DNA from: a virus
Virus record (IMG/VR): IMGVR_UViG_3300047362_000045
Span: 1-32,038 of that record
Length of the DNA: 32,038 nt
Strand: one strand, 5' to 3'
In this document: positions 1 to 7,470 of the stretch, piece after piece
How positions within the stretch are numbered: the stretch's first letter is position 1
How the letters are laid out: each line of letters starts with the position of its first letter
Translations under genes and position numbers: made by a program
The notes under the pieces: model-generated
Told to the model about the DNA's origin: nothing
The model's input: the letters and a program-made list of their open reading frames with translations, nothing else
The model's database searches: none

Positions 1-126
1 ATACTATCTCTGCTAATACACTTACTACATTAAAATTTCAAGCAAGTAGTGGTACATCAGACTTCTACGGAAACGTAAAAGACGTAAGACTTTACAACAC
101 CGCATTAACAGACCAAGAATTACAAG
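1..126. repeat. Direct terminal repeat, left copy (matches 31899-32024)
   Basis: The first 126 bases are identical to 31899-32024. After that the two copies differ by a substitution (127 T against 32025 C) and small insertions. An overlap of this size at contig ends usually means a circular or circularly permuted assembly. The divergence just past the overlap, inside a fibre gene with tandem paralogues, also allows a collapsed repeat or strain variation. Confidence 0.9.
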
Positions 127-143
127 TATTAACACAAGTGTAA
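3..143 (+). CDS. 3' fragment of a LamG/fibre protein (partial, truncated by window start)
   Basis: The sequence opens in the middle of a coding frame (first whole codon at 3) that encodes 46 residues and stops with TAA at 141-143. The peptide contains the block GTSDFYGNVKDVRLYNTALT, which also ends the fibre genes at 28-32 kb. Bases 1-126 are identical to 31899-32024, inside the last fibre gene, but the final codons differ: this copy ends in VLTQV, the copy at the right end in ALTS. It is either the true 3' end of that same gene in a circular genome or the tail of a further paralogue. The role is inferred as part of the receptor-binding fibre set. Confidence 0.85.
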   Translation, partial: TISANTLTTLKFQASSGTSDFYGNVKDVRLYNTALTDQELQVLTQV

Positions 144-232
144 CAAATACACTTATAATAACAACAAGAGTAAATCTTTACATAAGGAAGTAAATAAGAT
201 AAGAAAATTAAAAAAACTATACAGATAATATA

Positions 233-258
233 ATAACCAATAGTTATAACCAAAAGTT
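233..258. repeat. Tandem 13-mer direct repeat upstream of the gene at 273
   Basis: ATAACCAATAGTT (233-245) is followed at once by ATAACCAAAAGTT (246-258), two head-to-tail 13-mers with one mismatch. They sit 14 bases before the start codon of the next gene, in an otherwise AT-rich non-coding stretch (144-272) with no other recognisable signal. The position would suit a regulator binding site, but this is a guess. Confidence 0.5.
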
Positions 259-272
259 AAAATAAATAAGTA

Positions 273-674
273 ATGAGAATAGCAAAATACGAATTTGATT
301 CAAGAGAACAAGCACAAAGTAAAATAGATGCTCTTGGAACTGCAACAGATGAAGATGGAAACGAATATCCAACTCACAAAAGTACTATTGTACAACTAGG
401 AAATATTGTTCTTGAACAAGGAGAATATGACGAAGAAGGAGAAGAAACTACTGCTCCAGTATTATCAGAAGGTTGGCATATTGACGTATGTTGGAACGAT
501 GCAGATATTACTACAATAGAAGAAGAAGCAGTTTTAGATGAAGAAGGTATGATAGTAACTCCAGAAGTAACATCAGTAGACCATCCTTATGGTTGGAAAT
601 CTTACGCAGTTGATGTTGAAGGTAATGGTGTACATTCTTTCTTTGGATTAGACTACGAATCACACAAAATCTAA
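273..674 (+). CDS. Acidic hypothetical protein, 133 aa
   Basis: I do not recognise a named family with certainty. The product is small, soluble and strongly acidic (runs such as EYDEEGEETT and EEEAVLDEEG), with no membrane segment or signal peptide. It begins MRIAKYEFDS and reads like a compact alpha/beta or beta-rich protein. It follows the fibre gene end by 129 bases, after a tandem 13-mer repeat, and precedes two small membrane protein genes. The position between fibre genes and tail genes suggests an accessory virion or late protein. The function is unknown. Confidence 0.8.
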   Translation: MRIAKYEFDSREQAQSKIDALGTATDEDGNEYPTHKSTIVQLGNIVLEQGEYDEEGEETTAPVLSEGWHIDVCWNDADITTIEEEAVLDEEGMIVTPEVTSVDHPYGWKSYAVDVEGNGVHSFFGLDYESHKI

Positions 675-684
675 TAACGTGGAT

Positions 685-840
685 ATGCAAGATATTAAAT
701 TGGGTGCTTTAAACTTAATAACCTTTATGGTTAGTTTTTCCAACATAGAACAATGGCTGAAATTAACCTTACTTTTAGTATCTATTGTGTACACAATTAT
801 GAAAATTATTAATATGAGTAAACAAAATAAAAATGGCTAA
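685..840 (+). CDS. Small single-span membrane protein, 51 aa
   Basis: This short frame runs from ATG 685 to TAA 838-840; an in-frame GTG at 679 would add two residues. It begins MQDIKLGALNLITFMVSFSN and contains one strongly hydrophobic helix at about residues 24-43, followed by a basic tail (MSKQNKNG). Its stop overlaps the start of the next gene (ATGGCTAA at 833-840), which supports translational coupling. Size, topology and pairing with a second single-span protein fit a phage small membrane protein, possibly lysis-related, but no family assignment can be made. Confidence 0.65.
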   Translation: MQDIKLGALNLITFMVSFSNIEQWLKLTLLLVSIVYTIMKIINMSKQNKNG

Positions 841-1114
841 TAAAATATCAGAAGATACACAAGTACAACTAGACTTAAAAACTATTGGTATTATTGTTAC
901 TGGTGCAGTTTCCATTGCATCTGTTTATTTCGCTTTACAATCAGATATAGAACTAGCAAAGCAATTACCGGAGCCAGAGATAAAGAAATCAGAGTATGAA
1001 TTAAAAGATGAATTAGTTCGTACAACGATAATAAACATCAATGAAAAGGTAAATAAGAATAGCGACAAGTTAGACAAGATTGATGAGAAACTATTTCAAA
1101 TAATAAAAAGATAA
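833..1114 (+). CDS. Single-span membrane protein with C-terminal coiled coil, 93 aa
   Basis: A soluble N-terminus of about 15 residues precedes a transmembrane helix (about residues 16-34). A charged linker (PEPEIKKSEYELKDEL) and a C-terminal coiled coil (about 60-93, heptad-like NEKVNKNSDKLDKIDEKL) follow. Proteins of this layout, starting KISEDTQVQL and carrying PEPEI, are widespread in marine phages; I know the pattern but no proven function. The start overlaps the preceding gene by eight bases, and the next gene begins four bases after the stop, so this is one operon. It might be a holin accessory or membrane anchor. Confidence 0.8.
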   Translation: MANKISEDTQVQLDLKTIGIIVTGAVSIASVYFALQSDIELAKQLPEPEIKKSEYELKDELVRTTIININEKVNKNSDKLDKIDEKLFQIIKR

Positions 1115-1117
1115 ATT

Positions 1118-1441
1118 ATGAAAACTTTTTTACTTGTAATATTACTTTTATTTTCTTTAAATCTATATTCTCAAAAGGTTACTTTATTGTATGTTAATTC
1201 AAGTTGGAATAAAAGCAATGACTATAAACATTTAAGCACACTTAAAAACGTAAGGGTTTTAAAAGTTAATTATGATGACCAACCAAAGAAGTTTAAACAA
1301 CAAGTAAAATCTGTACCGGCTATAATATTGTTTGATGAAAGCAATAAACTAAAAAGAGTATGGCAAGGCGGTTTATCAATGAGATTAAATGTAGATCCTA
1401 AAGAGATACAAACAATGATAAATAAAATAATAGGACAATAA
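1118..1441 (+). CDS. Exported thioredoxin-fold-like protein without catalytic cysteines
   Basis: The 107-aa product opens with a clear signal peptide (MKTFLLVILLLFSLNLYSQ, cleavage expected near residue 18-20, a style typical of Bacteroidetes). The mature part resembles a thioredoxin fold: a first strand VTLLYVNSS, then W30, then the place where WCxxC should be reads W-N-K-S-N, then a strand VRVLKVNYDD and the cis-proline region KSVPAIILFD (P67). Both redox cysteines are therefore absent, and disulfide chemistry is unlikely. Export suggests a periplasmic role, perhaps protein binding, lysis or superinfection control; this is inference. Confidence 0.75.
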   Translation: MKTFLLVILLLFSLNLYSQKVTLLYVNSSWNKSNDYKHLSTLKNVRVLKVNYDDQPKKFKQQVKSVPAIILFDESNKLKRVWQGGLSMRLNVDPKEIQTMINKIIGQ

Positions 1442-1472
1442 ATTGAACTATTTTCATAAATAAATATTTTCG

Positions 1473-1480
1473 TATATTTA
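1473..1480 (+). promoter_or_regulatory. Putative -7 promoter box (TATATTTA) before the major tail protein
   Basis: CGTATATTTACA, 31 bases before the ATG at 1512, is repeated almost exactly at 21471-21482 before the prohead protease/capsid genes. It resembles the Bacteroidetes -7 element (TAnnTTTG) with A in the last position. No well-spaced TTG -33 element is seen. The link to late virion genes suggests a late promoter. Confidence 0.45.
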
Positions 1481-1511
1481 CACAAAATTAATAATATTAA
1501 AAATTACATAA

Positions 1512-1919
1512 ATGGCTACAACCGGAGTATTTAACGGAACTAACTTAATTTTAACAGTGGAAGGTGCCACAGTTGGACATACTACAAGTTGTTCAATGTC
1601 TTTATCAATGGACACGCCGGAAGCTACAACTAAAGATTCAAACGGCTTTTCTGAGTATATTGGAGGCGTAAAAGGTGGAGAAATTTCTTTCGAGGGATTA
1701 GTAGTATATGACGATGCGTCAAATGCTATTGAAATGGCTGATTTTCTTTTAGCTAGAACTCAATTAACTTGCGTATTTGGAACTGCTGAAACTGGAGATG
1801 CAGTTTATACTGCTGAAGCATTTTTATCAAGTGTTGAAATGTCTGCTGAGATGGAAGCTGCCGTAACTTATAGTGGATCTTTAACCATTACCGGAGCAAT
1901 CACAAAATCAACTAACTAA
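1512..1919 (+). CDS. Major tail (tube) protein, TP901-1-like
   Basis: The 135-aa protein forms the stacked rings of the tail tube. It has the family's typical size and beta-rich pattern: an N-terminal TGVFNGTNLILTVEGATVGH, a central KGGEISFEGLVVYDDASN and a C-terminal strand VTYSGSLTITGA. It is followed by a strong hairpin terminator and then by the tail chaperone genes, which is the classic position. It carries its own promoter-like box upstream, fitting high expression. The tail terminator gene lies far away, around 26 kb, with lysis and fibre genes between when the genome is read as a circle. Confidence 0.88.
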   Translation: MATTGVFNGTNLILTVEGATVGHTTSCSMSLSMDTPEATTKDSNGFSEYIGGVKGGEISFEGLVVYDDASNAIEMADFLLARTQLTCVFGTAETGDAVYTAEAFLSSVEMSAEMEAAVTYSGSLTITGAITKSTN

Positions 1920-1947
1920 TAATAATTAGTTTTTATCATATAGGCCG

Positions 1948-1976
1948 CCGTCATTATTTGGCGACGGTTTTTTTTT
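1948..1976 (+). terminator. Rho-independent terminator after the major tail protein
   Basis: CCGTC (1948-1952) pairs with GACGG (1963-1967) across a ten-base loop, followed by nine T (1968-1976). It separates the highly expressed major tail gene from the chaperone genes. Confidence 0.8.
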
Positions 1977-1997
1977 ATTAATTTTAAACCTTAAAAA

Positions 1998-2375
1998 ATG
2001 ACAAACAAAAAAAGGGGTTACATTGACATCAAAGTCGGTAACAAAAACAGAACTCTACATTTTTCAATGAACTTTTGGTCGGAATTTACCGAGCAATTAG
2101 GAATAAGTTTAGCCGATATTGGCGGAGCATTTCAAAACGGAATATCAATAAAAGGATTAAGAGCCTTAGTTTATTCAGCAATCTTAGCAAACGACCAAGA
2201 AAAAGGTAACGAAATAGATTATAATTTATTTACTGTTGGCGCTTGGTTAGATGAATTAGACGCCGAAAAAATAAATGAGATTGTTGAGGTAATGTTACAA
2301 TCTAAAATTCTAGGTAATAGTTTAAATGGCGAAACTGAAACTAAGGGAAAGCGTCAGCCGTCAAAGAAACAATAA
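1998..2375 (+). CDS. Tail assembly chaperone (gpG-like), 125 aa
   Basis: This is the short form of the tail assembly chaperone, which binds the tape measure protein during tail assembly. The product starts MTNKKRGYIDIKVGNKNRTL, has the helical region FSMNFWSEFTEQLG, and ends in a basic, hydrophilic tail. Location between major tail protein and tape measure, size, and the downstream overlapping frame match lambda G/GT organisation. Near its 3' end it contains the slippery heptamer GGGAAAG (2345-2351), in the right phase for -1 slippage into the frame that ends at 2707. The long product would be about 236 aa. Confidence 0.88.
   Translation: MTNKKRGYIDIKVGNKNRTLHFSMNFWSEFTEQLGISLADIGGAFQNGISIKGLRALVYSAILANDQEKGNEIDYNLFTVGAWLDELDAEKINEIVEVMLQSKILGNSLNGETETKGKRQPSKKQ
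2345..2351 (+). promoter_or_regulatory. Programmed -1 ribosomal frameshift site GGGAAAG
   Basis: Zero-frame codons read AAG-GGA-AAG, so the heptamer is G GGA AAG in the X XXY YYZ phase required for tandem -1 slippage. Lambda uses this same heptamer for its G/GT tail chaperones (established knowledge). The zero frame stops 22 bases later, and the -1 frame stays open for 118 codons. I did not find an obvious strong pseudoknot just downstream. Confidence 0.9.
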
Positions 2376-2707
2376 ATTTTGAAAGTTTAACTGATCACTA
2401 CATTGGATTAGTTGGAATTAAGCCTGACGATTTTTGGCGGCAAACTTGGAGGGAAAATGCTTTAATTGCTCAACACTATCATAACAATATCAATCTAAAT
2501 TGGGAGCAAACTCGTTACATTGCCGTAATGATTCACAATGTCCAATGTGAGAAAAAATCTCAGATGTTAAAGCCTGAAGATTTATTTAAATTACCAAGCG
2601 ATATTGCAAGAAAAAAGAAAAGGGCAGAGCCTAAATCTACTAAAGAACAAATGGATTCTTTTATGGCAAAATATCAATCAATGACTAATAAAAAGACGTT
2701 AAAATAA
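2351..2707 (+). CDS. -1 frame extension of the tail chaperone (gpT-like part of the GT fusion)
   Basis: This frame has no start codon near its beginning and is expected only as a fusion with residues 1-118 of the chaperone, after -1 slippage at GGGAAAG. The first codon after slippage is GCG at 2351; the frame ends at TAA 2705-2707, giving 118 extra residues. It contains the aromatic-rich motif PDDFWRQTWRENALIAQHYH and a basic C-terminus, which is typical of gpT-type extensions that contact tail tube subunits. An ORF search for ATG starts would miss it. The stop lies inside a terminator hairpin. Confidence 0.88.
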   Translation, partial: ASAVKETINFESLTDHYIGLVGIKPDDFWRQTWRENALIAQHYHNNINLNWEQTRYIAVMIHNVQCEKKSQMLKPEDLFKLPSDIARKKKRAEPKSTKEQMDSFMAKYQSMTNKKTLK

Positions 2708-2724
2708 AAGCGTCTTTTTTTTTG
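2690..2724 (+). terminator. Terminator at the end of the chaperone frames
   Basis: AAAAAGACG (2690-2698) pairs with CGTCTTTTT (2711-2719) across a 12-base loop and runs into a T tract. The stop codon of the GT frame (2705-2707) lies in the loop. It is immediately followed by a promoter-like box. Confidence 0.75.
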
Positions 2725-2732
2725 TATTTTTG
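2725..2732 (+). promoter_or_regulatory. Putative -7 box (TATTTTTG) before the tape measure gene
   Basis: TATTTTTG matches the Bacteroidetes -7 consensus TAnnTTTG. The 17-mer TTTTTGTATTTTTGTTT around it recurs exactly before the first fibre gene (box at 28311-28318). The ATG of the tape measure gene is 20 bases further on. Confidence 0.5.
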
Positions 2733-2751
2733 TTTCAACTTATTTAATACT

Positions 2752-4941
2752 ATGGCCGAACAGAATTTAAAAATAAATATTACCGGAGATTCCTCCAAGT
2801 TAAAAAATGCGCTAAGTTCTGCGAGTTCTAAATTATCAAATTTTGGCTCAAAGATGCAAAGCGTTGGGAAGTCGCTATCAACTAGATTGACTTTGCCTTT
2901 AGCCGTTGCCGGTGGCGCATCAGTAAAGTTTGCAAGTGATTTTCAAGAGTCAATGAATAAAGTAGATGTTGCCTTTGGCGAATCTAAGCAAGAAGTAAAA
3001 GACTTTGCAAAAACTACATTAAAACAATTTGGTATTGCAGAAGGTAGTGCTTTAGATATGGCTGCTTTATTTGGAGATATGGCTACCTCAATGGGATTAA
3101 ATCAAAGCGCTGCATCTGATATGAGTACATCTTTGGTTGGTTTAGCCGGAGATTTAGCATCTTTTAAAAACATAGGAATTGACCAAGCGACAACTGCATT
3201 AGCGGGAGTTTTTACCGGAGAAACCGAATCTTTAAAAAGGTTGGGTATTGTTATGACTCAGACAAATTTAGAGAGTTTTGCAATGGAAAGAGGTATGAAC
3301 GCCAATATCAAAACAATGACACAAGCGCAAAAAGTTGCGTTACGTTATAAATTTATAATGGAATCAACTTCAAACGCTCAAGGCGATTTTGGTAGAACAA
3401 GCGGGGGTGCTGCAAATCAAATGAGAATATTCCAAGAGTCTTTAAAAGAATTATCTGCGAAGTTTGGTCAAGTTATATTGCCAGTATTTACTAAATTAGT
3501 ATCATTTGCAAACGGATTGTTACAAAAATTCGCAGAATTAAGTCCATCAACAAAAAAATTAATAGTAGTATTTGCGGGTATCGCTGCGGCTTTAGGCCCG
3601 GTAATTTATATTTTGGGAACACTTATGACAATGGCACCGGCTATTGGAACAGCATTATCTGTTATGATGGGGCCGATTGGTTTAATAGTTGCCGGATTAA
3701 CTGCAATATCAGTTGTAATTTATAAAAATTGGGCGGGTATAAAATCCGCTTTAGTAAAAATAGGAAACTATTTTATAGAATTGTACAACAATTCATTGCC
3801 TATTCAATTAGCGGTTGATTCGTTAATAATGAATTTTAAAAATATGTTAGCCGTTGGAAAGTTTGTTTTTTCTACTTTCTCTACAATAATAAAAACCTTT
3901 GCAAAAAACTTTATGACTTTATTTAAGGGCATTGGCGATATTATTATGGGCATTTTTACCTTTGACAAAGATAAAATTGTTCAAGGGTTTACAGATTTAG
4001 CAGATGGATTAAAAAACAACGTCACAAGCGCATTTGAATCTATTAAAACAGACGCCTCAACATTAGGTAGTTCTGTTGTAGATAATTTCAATGAAGCGTT
4101 ACAACAAAAAACAATCGCAAAAATAGTTGTTCCGGTTGAAATGGCGGTAAGTGGTGCCGGAACAAGTGAAGGTGGAGTTACTCCAAGTGGTGTAAGTGGC
4201 GGAAATGGTGGCGTTCCAACAAGACCGATGGCAACAACTGCAACGGAAGGAGTAAGCGGTGCGGGAATTCAAACGCCTATAAGCGATATGATTGCAGCCG
4301 ATACTGCATTGATCCCAACTCTAATGGATGAACAACAAGCGGTTTTAGCAGAAAATAGACTATTAGCACTACAACAAGCGGAGGAATTTTTCCAAAGAGC
4401 CGGACAAATTGTAACGGGGGGTTTACGAAATATTGCGTCAGGAATAGGGTCTGCATTAGGAGAAGCAATATCAAGTGGAGGGAACTTAGCTGGTAAATTA
4501 TCAAAAGTTCTTTTGGGAGCTATTGGGGGGATGGCAATTCAACTAGGAAAATTGGCTATTGGGACTGGTATTACTTTAAAAGCAATAAAAAAAGCATTAG
4601 AATCAATTCATCCCGCAATAGCAATAGCCGGGGGTATTGCGTTAGTTGCTTTAGGAACTGCCTTTAGGTCTGGGGCACAAAAAATTGGCTCAAGTGGTGG
4701 AAGAACAACTGCTTTTGCAAATGGTGGAATTGTAAGCGGCCCGACAATGGGATTGGTTGGAGAGTATCCTGGTGCAAGACAAAATCCTGAGGTTATAGCG
4801 CCATTGAATAAGTTGCAAGGTATGATAGGAAAAAGTAGAGAAAGCGGAAACATAAACGTAACGGGAGAGGTTAGAGTTGATGGACAAGATTTATTGATTG
4901 CAATAGAAAGAGCAAACGAAACTGCGGTAAGGGTTTACTAA
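2752..4941 (+). CDS. Tail tape measure protein, 729 aa
   Basis: The protein sets tail length and is threaded through the tail tube. I chose ATG 2752 (MAEQNLKINITGDSSKLKNA), not the upstream TTG at 2722, because that TTG lies in the promoter/terminator region. The N-terminal third carries a TP901-type tape measure core (KFASDFQESMNKVDVAFGES, GLAGDLASF and FTGETESLKRLGI). Hydrophobic segments lie at about residues 268-330 and 583-637, with a glycine/serine/threonine-rich linker between. The C-terminus has ANGGIVSGPTMGLVGEYPG, a motif often seen at tape measure ends. It lies directly after the frameshifted chaperones and before the tail-tip gene. Confidence 0.93.
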   Translation: MAEQNLKINITGDSSKLKNALSSASSKLSNFGSKMQSVGKSLSTRLTLPLAVAGGASVKFASDFQESMNKVDVAFGESKQEVKDFAKTTLKQFGIAEGSALDMAALFGDMATSMGLNQSAASDMSTSLVGLAGDLASFKNIGIDQATTALAGVFTGETESLKRLGIVMTQTNLESFAMERGMNANIKTMTQAQKVALRYKFIMESTSNAQGDFGRTSGGAANQMRIFQESLKELSAKFGQVILPVFTKLVSFANGLLQKFAELSPSTKKLIVVFAGIAAALGPVIYILGTLMTMAPAIGTALSVMMGPIGLIVAGLTAISVVIYKNWAGIKSALVKIGNYFIELYNNSLPIQLAVDSLIMNFKNMLAVGKFVFSTFSTIIKTFAKNFMTLFKGIGDIIMGIFTFDKDKIVQGFTDLADGLKNNVTSAFESIKTDASTLGSSVVDNFNEALQQKTIAKIVVPVEMAVSGAGTSEGGVTPSGVSGGNGGVPTRPMATTATEGVSGAGIQTPISDMIAADTALIPTLMDEQQAVLAENRLLALQQAEEFFQRAGQIVTGGLRNIASGIGSALGEAISSGGNLAGKLSKVLLGAIGGMAIQLGKLAIGTGITLKAIKKALESIHPAIAIAGGIALVALGTAFRSGAQKIGSSGGRTTAFANGGIVSGPTMGLVGEYPGARQNPEVIAPLNKLQGMIGKSRESGNINVTGEVRVDGQDLLIAIERANETAVRVY

Positions 4942-4950
4942 AAAAAAAGA

Positions 4951-7344
4951 ATGGCATACGGCGTAAAATACAGATTAGAATTTTCCGATGTTTTAGGATA
5001 TGGGAAAAAAATTGAAATATTAAAAAAAGATTATACCGGCGATATACTTCCAATTATTGGAGGGGCAAATCCGGTTTCAATATCTTGGCAATCATCTAAC
5101 GATTTTTATAGTCCAATTATAGGCTCAAAATGTCAATTAAATCTATTTGTTACCGATGACGTTACTTATGATGATTTTTACAAGTTTGACGAAAGAGAAT
5201 ATAAAGTTGTCGTTTATTACAATCAAACACAAGGCGGTTTATATTCTGATAGGGTTTCAGATGATGGAGGAAGTATTGAATCTATTGAGTGCGTAGAAAA
5301 TACTATTGACCCAACACTAACAACATCAACAAATTTTAGACGTAATGTTTTAAATGTAGGAGGATCTTTTGAATCAATTGGTTGTATTTCTGATAAAATT
5401 ACAGAACACAATATTGCTAATTGGGCAGAATATTGGTCAGGGTTTTTAGTTGTAGACAGATACAAAGAGAAAATGATTACACCGCCATTTGCGGTAAGTT
5501 TTAACGCTTTTGATGGTTTAGGTACTTTAAACAATTTTGATAGTCCAATAGGCTATAATAACAACAATGCGCCAATAAGCAAAACAAATCTGCAACGTAT
5601 TACTGAAATATTAGAAAATTTAAATCTTTATTTAGATATTCATATAGCGTCAGACATAAAATTTAGAACATTTTTACCTTTTGCGTCTACTGATTATGAA
5701 AATATTACAACTTTAGATTTTGGATTTGATGAAATGACTGGCGATTATGGATTGCTAAATGCAAAAGAACAACTTGAATTAATACTTAGACAATATAATT
5801 TAAGAATTTTCCAATCTTATAATAAATGGCATATCGTTGAAGTAACAAATATTTTTGACTATTACGTTAAAGATATGATTTACAATGAGGTGCAATCCGG
5901 AACAACTCCAACTGGCATAAGAGATAAAATTACAACACAATTAGAAAGCACTTCAAAAGAATATTTAGATTTTAGAAAATATAATTATTTAGGTGCTAAT
6001 ATTGGAACAGAAAGAAAACAAGTTCTTTACAGTAATAAAAAAGATTTAATACAAACCGGAAACAGTTTGTCAAGGGAATTTTTACAACCGGCATCTGAAG
6101 TTCATATTCTTGGAAAATATTTAAAAACAAAAAACGCATTTTATAACTCAGGTTTTGAGTATGGAGATTATGGTTTTGATATTTTTGTTAATACCTCTTT
6201 ACCGCCTACTTTAAACATTACAAATCCAGGTAGTGGTTTTGCAAGTGGTACTAGAAATTATAATATTTATGATGGTAGTGGAAGCGGTATGGTCGTTGAG
6301 GCTACTATTTCAGGAGGCGGAGTGCAATCTCTTGTAGTTGTTACTAATGGAACTGGTTACTTAATAGGAGATATTTTAAGCATTTTTGATGGTGGTATTG
6401 GTGTTCCTTGTACATTTGAGGTAACTGCATTACCATACTACGCAGAAATTGCAACTGATGAAATATCCTTTCAAGGTAGGCGGTCAATGAAACTAGCAGA
6501 TTTTGCTCCTACTACTGGATTTACGCAAATGTTTTCTTTTGAAACTGATGCTTTTAATCCACAAGAGGTAAAATATTCTGACTTTACTTGTAAAGTAAAA
6601 TATTATGTTCATTTTTTAAATTCACAAAATCCAAATATTTCATCAAATTTAAGTTATACAATATTTACGTTTGTAAATGGTACTGGGTATTATTGGAATT
6701 CTGAAATTGGCAAATTTTCATCAACTTATTTTGGCACGAATACAATAACAACAGAATTTGCTAATAAGTGGATTGATGTTAATATTGCTTTAAATGATAC
6801 TGATATAAACATTGGTGCAAGTACAAGCGCAACTATTAAGTTTTTTATATCCAATACACAATGTTCAAATACTGAATATGACACAACTTATTATGATAAT
6901 TTTCAAATCCTACAATCTAAAACATCGGCTAGTGAATCTGACCAAAAATTTATTTCTAAATTAACTAACGTAGGAATAAATACTAACATTAAAAAAGTTA
7001 CTAGAATACCTGACCAAAAATCAGGGTATTTTAGAACAAGAGGCGCCTATCCTCAAACATCTTTTAAGCCTTTTAGTATTGATTTAATGACTGTTTTAGG
7101 AAAAAATATATCCAATGATTACAGAAACTTTGTAACAAGATACACCGGTACTTTTAGAAACTTAAAAAGAGAGCCGATGTCTATTCATAATAAAATATGG
7201 CATTACTTTTCAGCTAATGAATTTGATCCACAATCATCAATAATTGATGGCCTTACTTATAACGTAAAAAATGCAGAGTTTAAAGTTGTATCTCATTTAC
7301 CAAACAATGATGACGATACACCAACAACTAACATAATAAATTAA
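4951..7344 (+). CDS. Large tail-tip / baseplate protein, modular, 797 aa
   Basis: By position directly after the tape measure this should be the distal tail or hub protein that links the tube to the fibres. The N-terminus (about 1-95) is a compact beta domain (MAYGVKYRLEFSDVLG). Residues 97-118 carry a short motif SDDGGSIESIECVEN, echoed at 135-148 (VGGSFESIGCISDK) and again at the C-terminus of the tail terminator-like protein at 26 kb. Residues about 421-495 form a Gly-rich insertion module (NPGSGFASGT, TNGTGYLIGDIL). Residues about 495-655 look like a jelly-roll, carbohydrate-binding-type domain. The remainder resembles the hub part. Carbohydrate binding is inference from strand pattern. 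Confidence 0.75.
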   Translation: MAYGVKYRLEFSDVLGYGKKIEILKKDYTGDILPIIGGANPVSISWQSSNDFYSPIIGSKCQLNLFVTDDVTYDDFYKFDEREYKVVVYYNQTQGGLYSDRVSDDGGSIESIECVENTIDPTLTTSTNFRRNVLNVGGSFESIGCISDKITEHNIANWAEYWSGFLVVDRYKEKMITPPFAVSFNAFDGLGTLNNFDSPIGYNNNNAPISKTNLQRITEILENLNLYLDIHIASDIKFRTFLPFASTDYENITTLDFGFDEMTGDYGLLNAKEQLELILRQYNLRIFQSYNKWHIVEVTNIFDYYVKDMIYNEVQSGTTPTGIRDKITTQLESTSKEYLDFRKYNYLGANIGTERKQVLYSNKKDLIQTGNSLSREFLQPASEVHILGKYLKTKNAFYNSGFEYGDYGFDIFVNTSLPPTLNITNPGSGFASGTRNYNIYDGSGSGMVVEATISGGGVQSLVVVTNGTGYLIGDILSIFDGGIGVPCTFEVTALPYYAEIATDEISFQGRRSMKLADFAPTTGFTQMFSFETDAFNPQEVKYSDFTCKVKYYVHFLNSQNPNISSNLSYTIFTFVNGTGYYWNSEIGKFSSTYFGTNTITTEFANKWIDVNIALNDTDINIGASTSATIKFFISNTQCSNTEYDTTYYDNFQILQSKTSASESDQKFISKLTNVGINTNIKKVTRIPDQKSGYFRTRGAYPQTSFKPFSIDLMTVLGKNISNDYRNFVTRYTGTFRNLKREPMSIHNKIWHYFSANEFDPQSSIIDGLTYNVKNAEFKVVSHLPNNDDDTPTTNIIN

Positions 7345-7371
7345 ACTTTTTTCTTTTGTTTTGTTTGTCAG

Positions 7372-7408
7372 CCGTCGTTTAACAACTTTGTTATTCGGCG
7401 GTTTTTTT
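7372..7408 (+). terminator. Strong terminator closing the tail operon
   Basis: CCGTCG (7372-7377) pairs with CGGCGG (7396-7401), including one G-T wobble. The inner arms AACAA and TTGTT extend the stem, and seven T follow. It separates late tail genes from the replication region. Confidence 0.8.
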
Positions 7409-7440
7409 AAAAATAATTTTTTTATTTGAAAGTTTTTTTT

Positions 7441-7448
7441 TATTTTTG
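7441..7448 (+). promoter_or_regulatory. Putative -7 box (TATTTTTG) at the start of the replication region
   Basis: TATTTTTGCG lies 22 bases before ATG 7471. The upstream TTTGAAAGTTTTTTT resembles the sequence before the box at 8664 (TTGAAAGTATTTTTT). The TTG-to-box distance (12) is shorter than the usual Bacteroidetes spacing, so the TTG may not be a true -33 element. Confidence 0.45.
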
Positions 7449-7470
7449 CGTAACAAAATAAATAGAAAAT

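Noticed and set aside
2722-2751. Extended N-terminus of the tape measure protein from TTG 2722
   Set aside because: The ten extra residues would lie in the terminator/promoter region, and the ATG at 2752 gives a normal start.
1270-5534. Reverse-strand open frames (for example 1270-1485, 4277-4504, 4608-4853, 5223-5534)
   Set aside because: They lie antisense within well-supported + strand genes. Their predicted peptides are low-complexity, hydrophobic shadows of A/T-rich coding sequence and have no promoter or start context.
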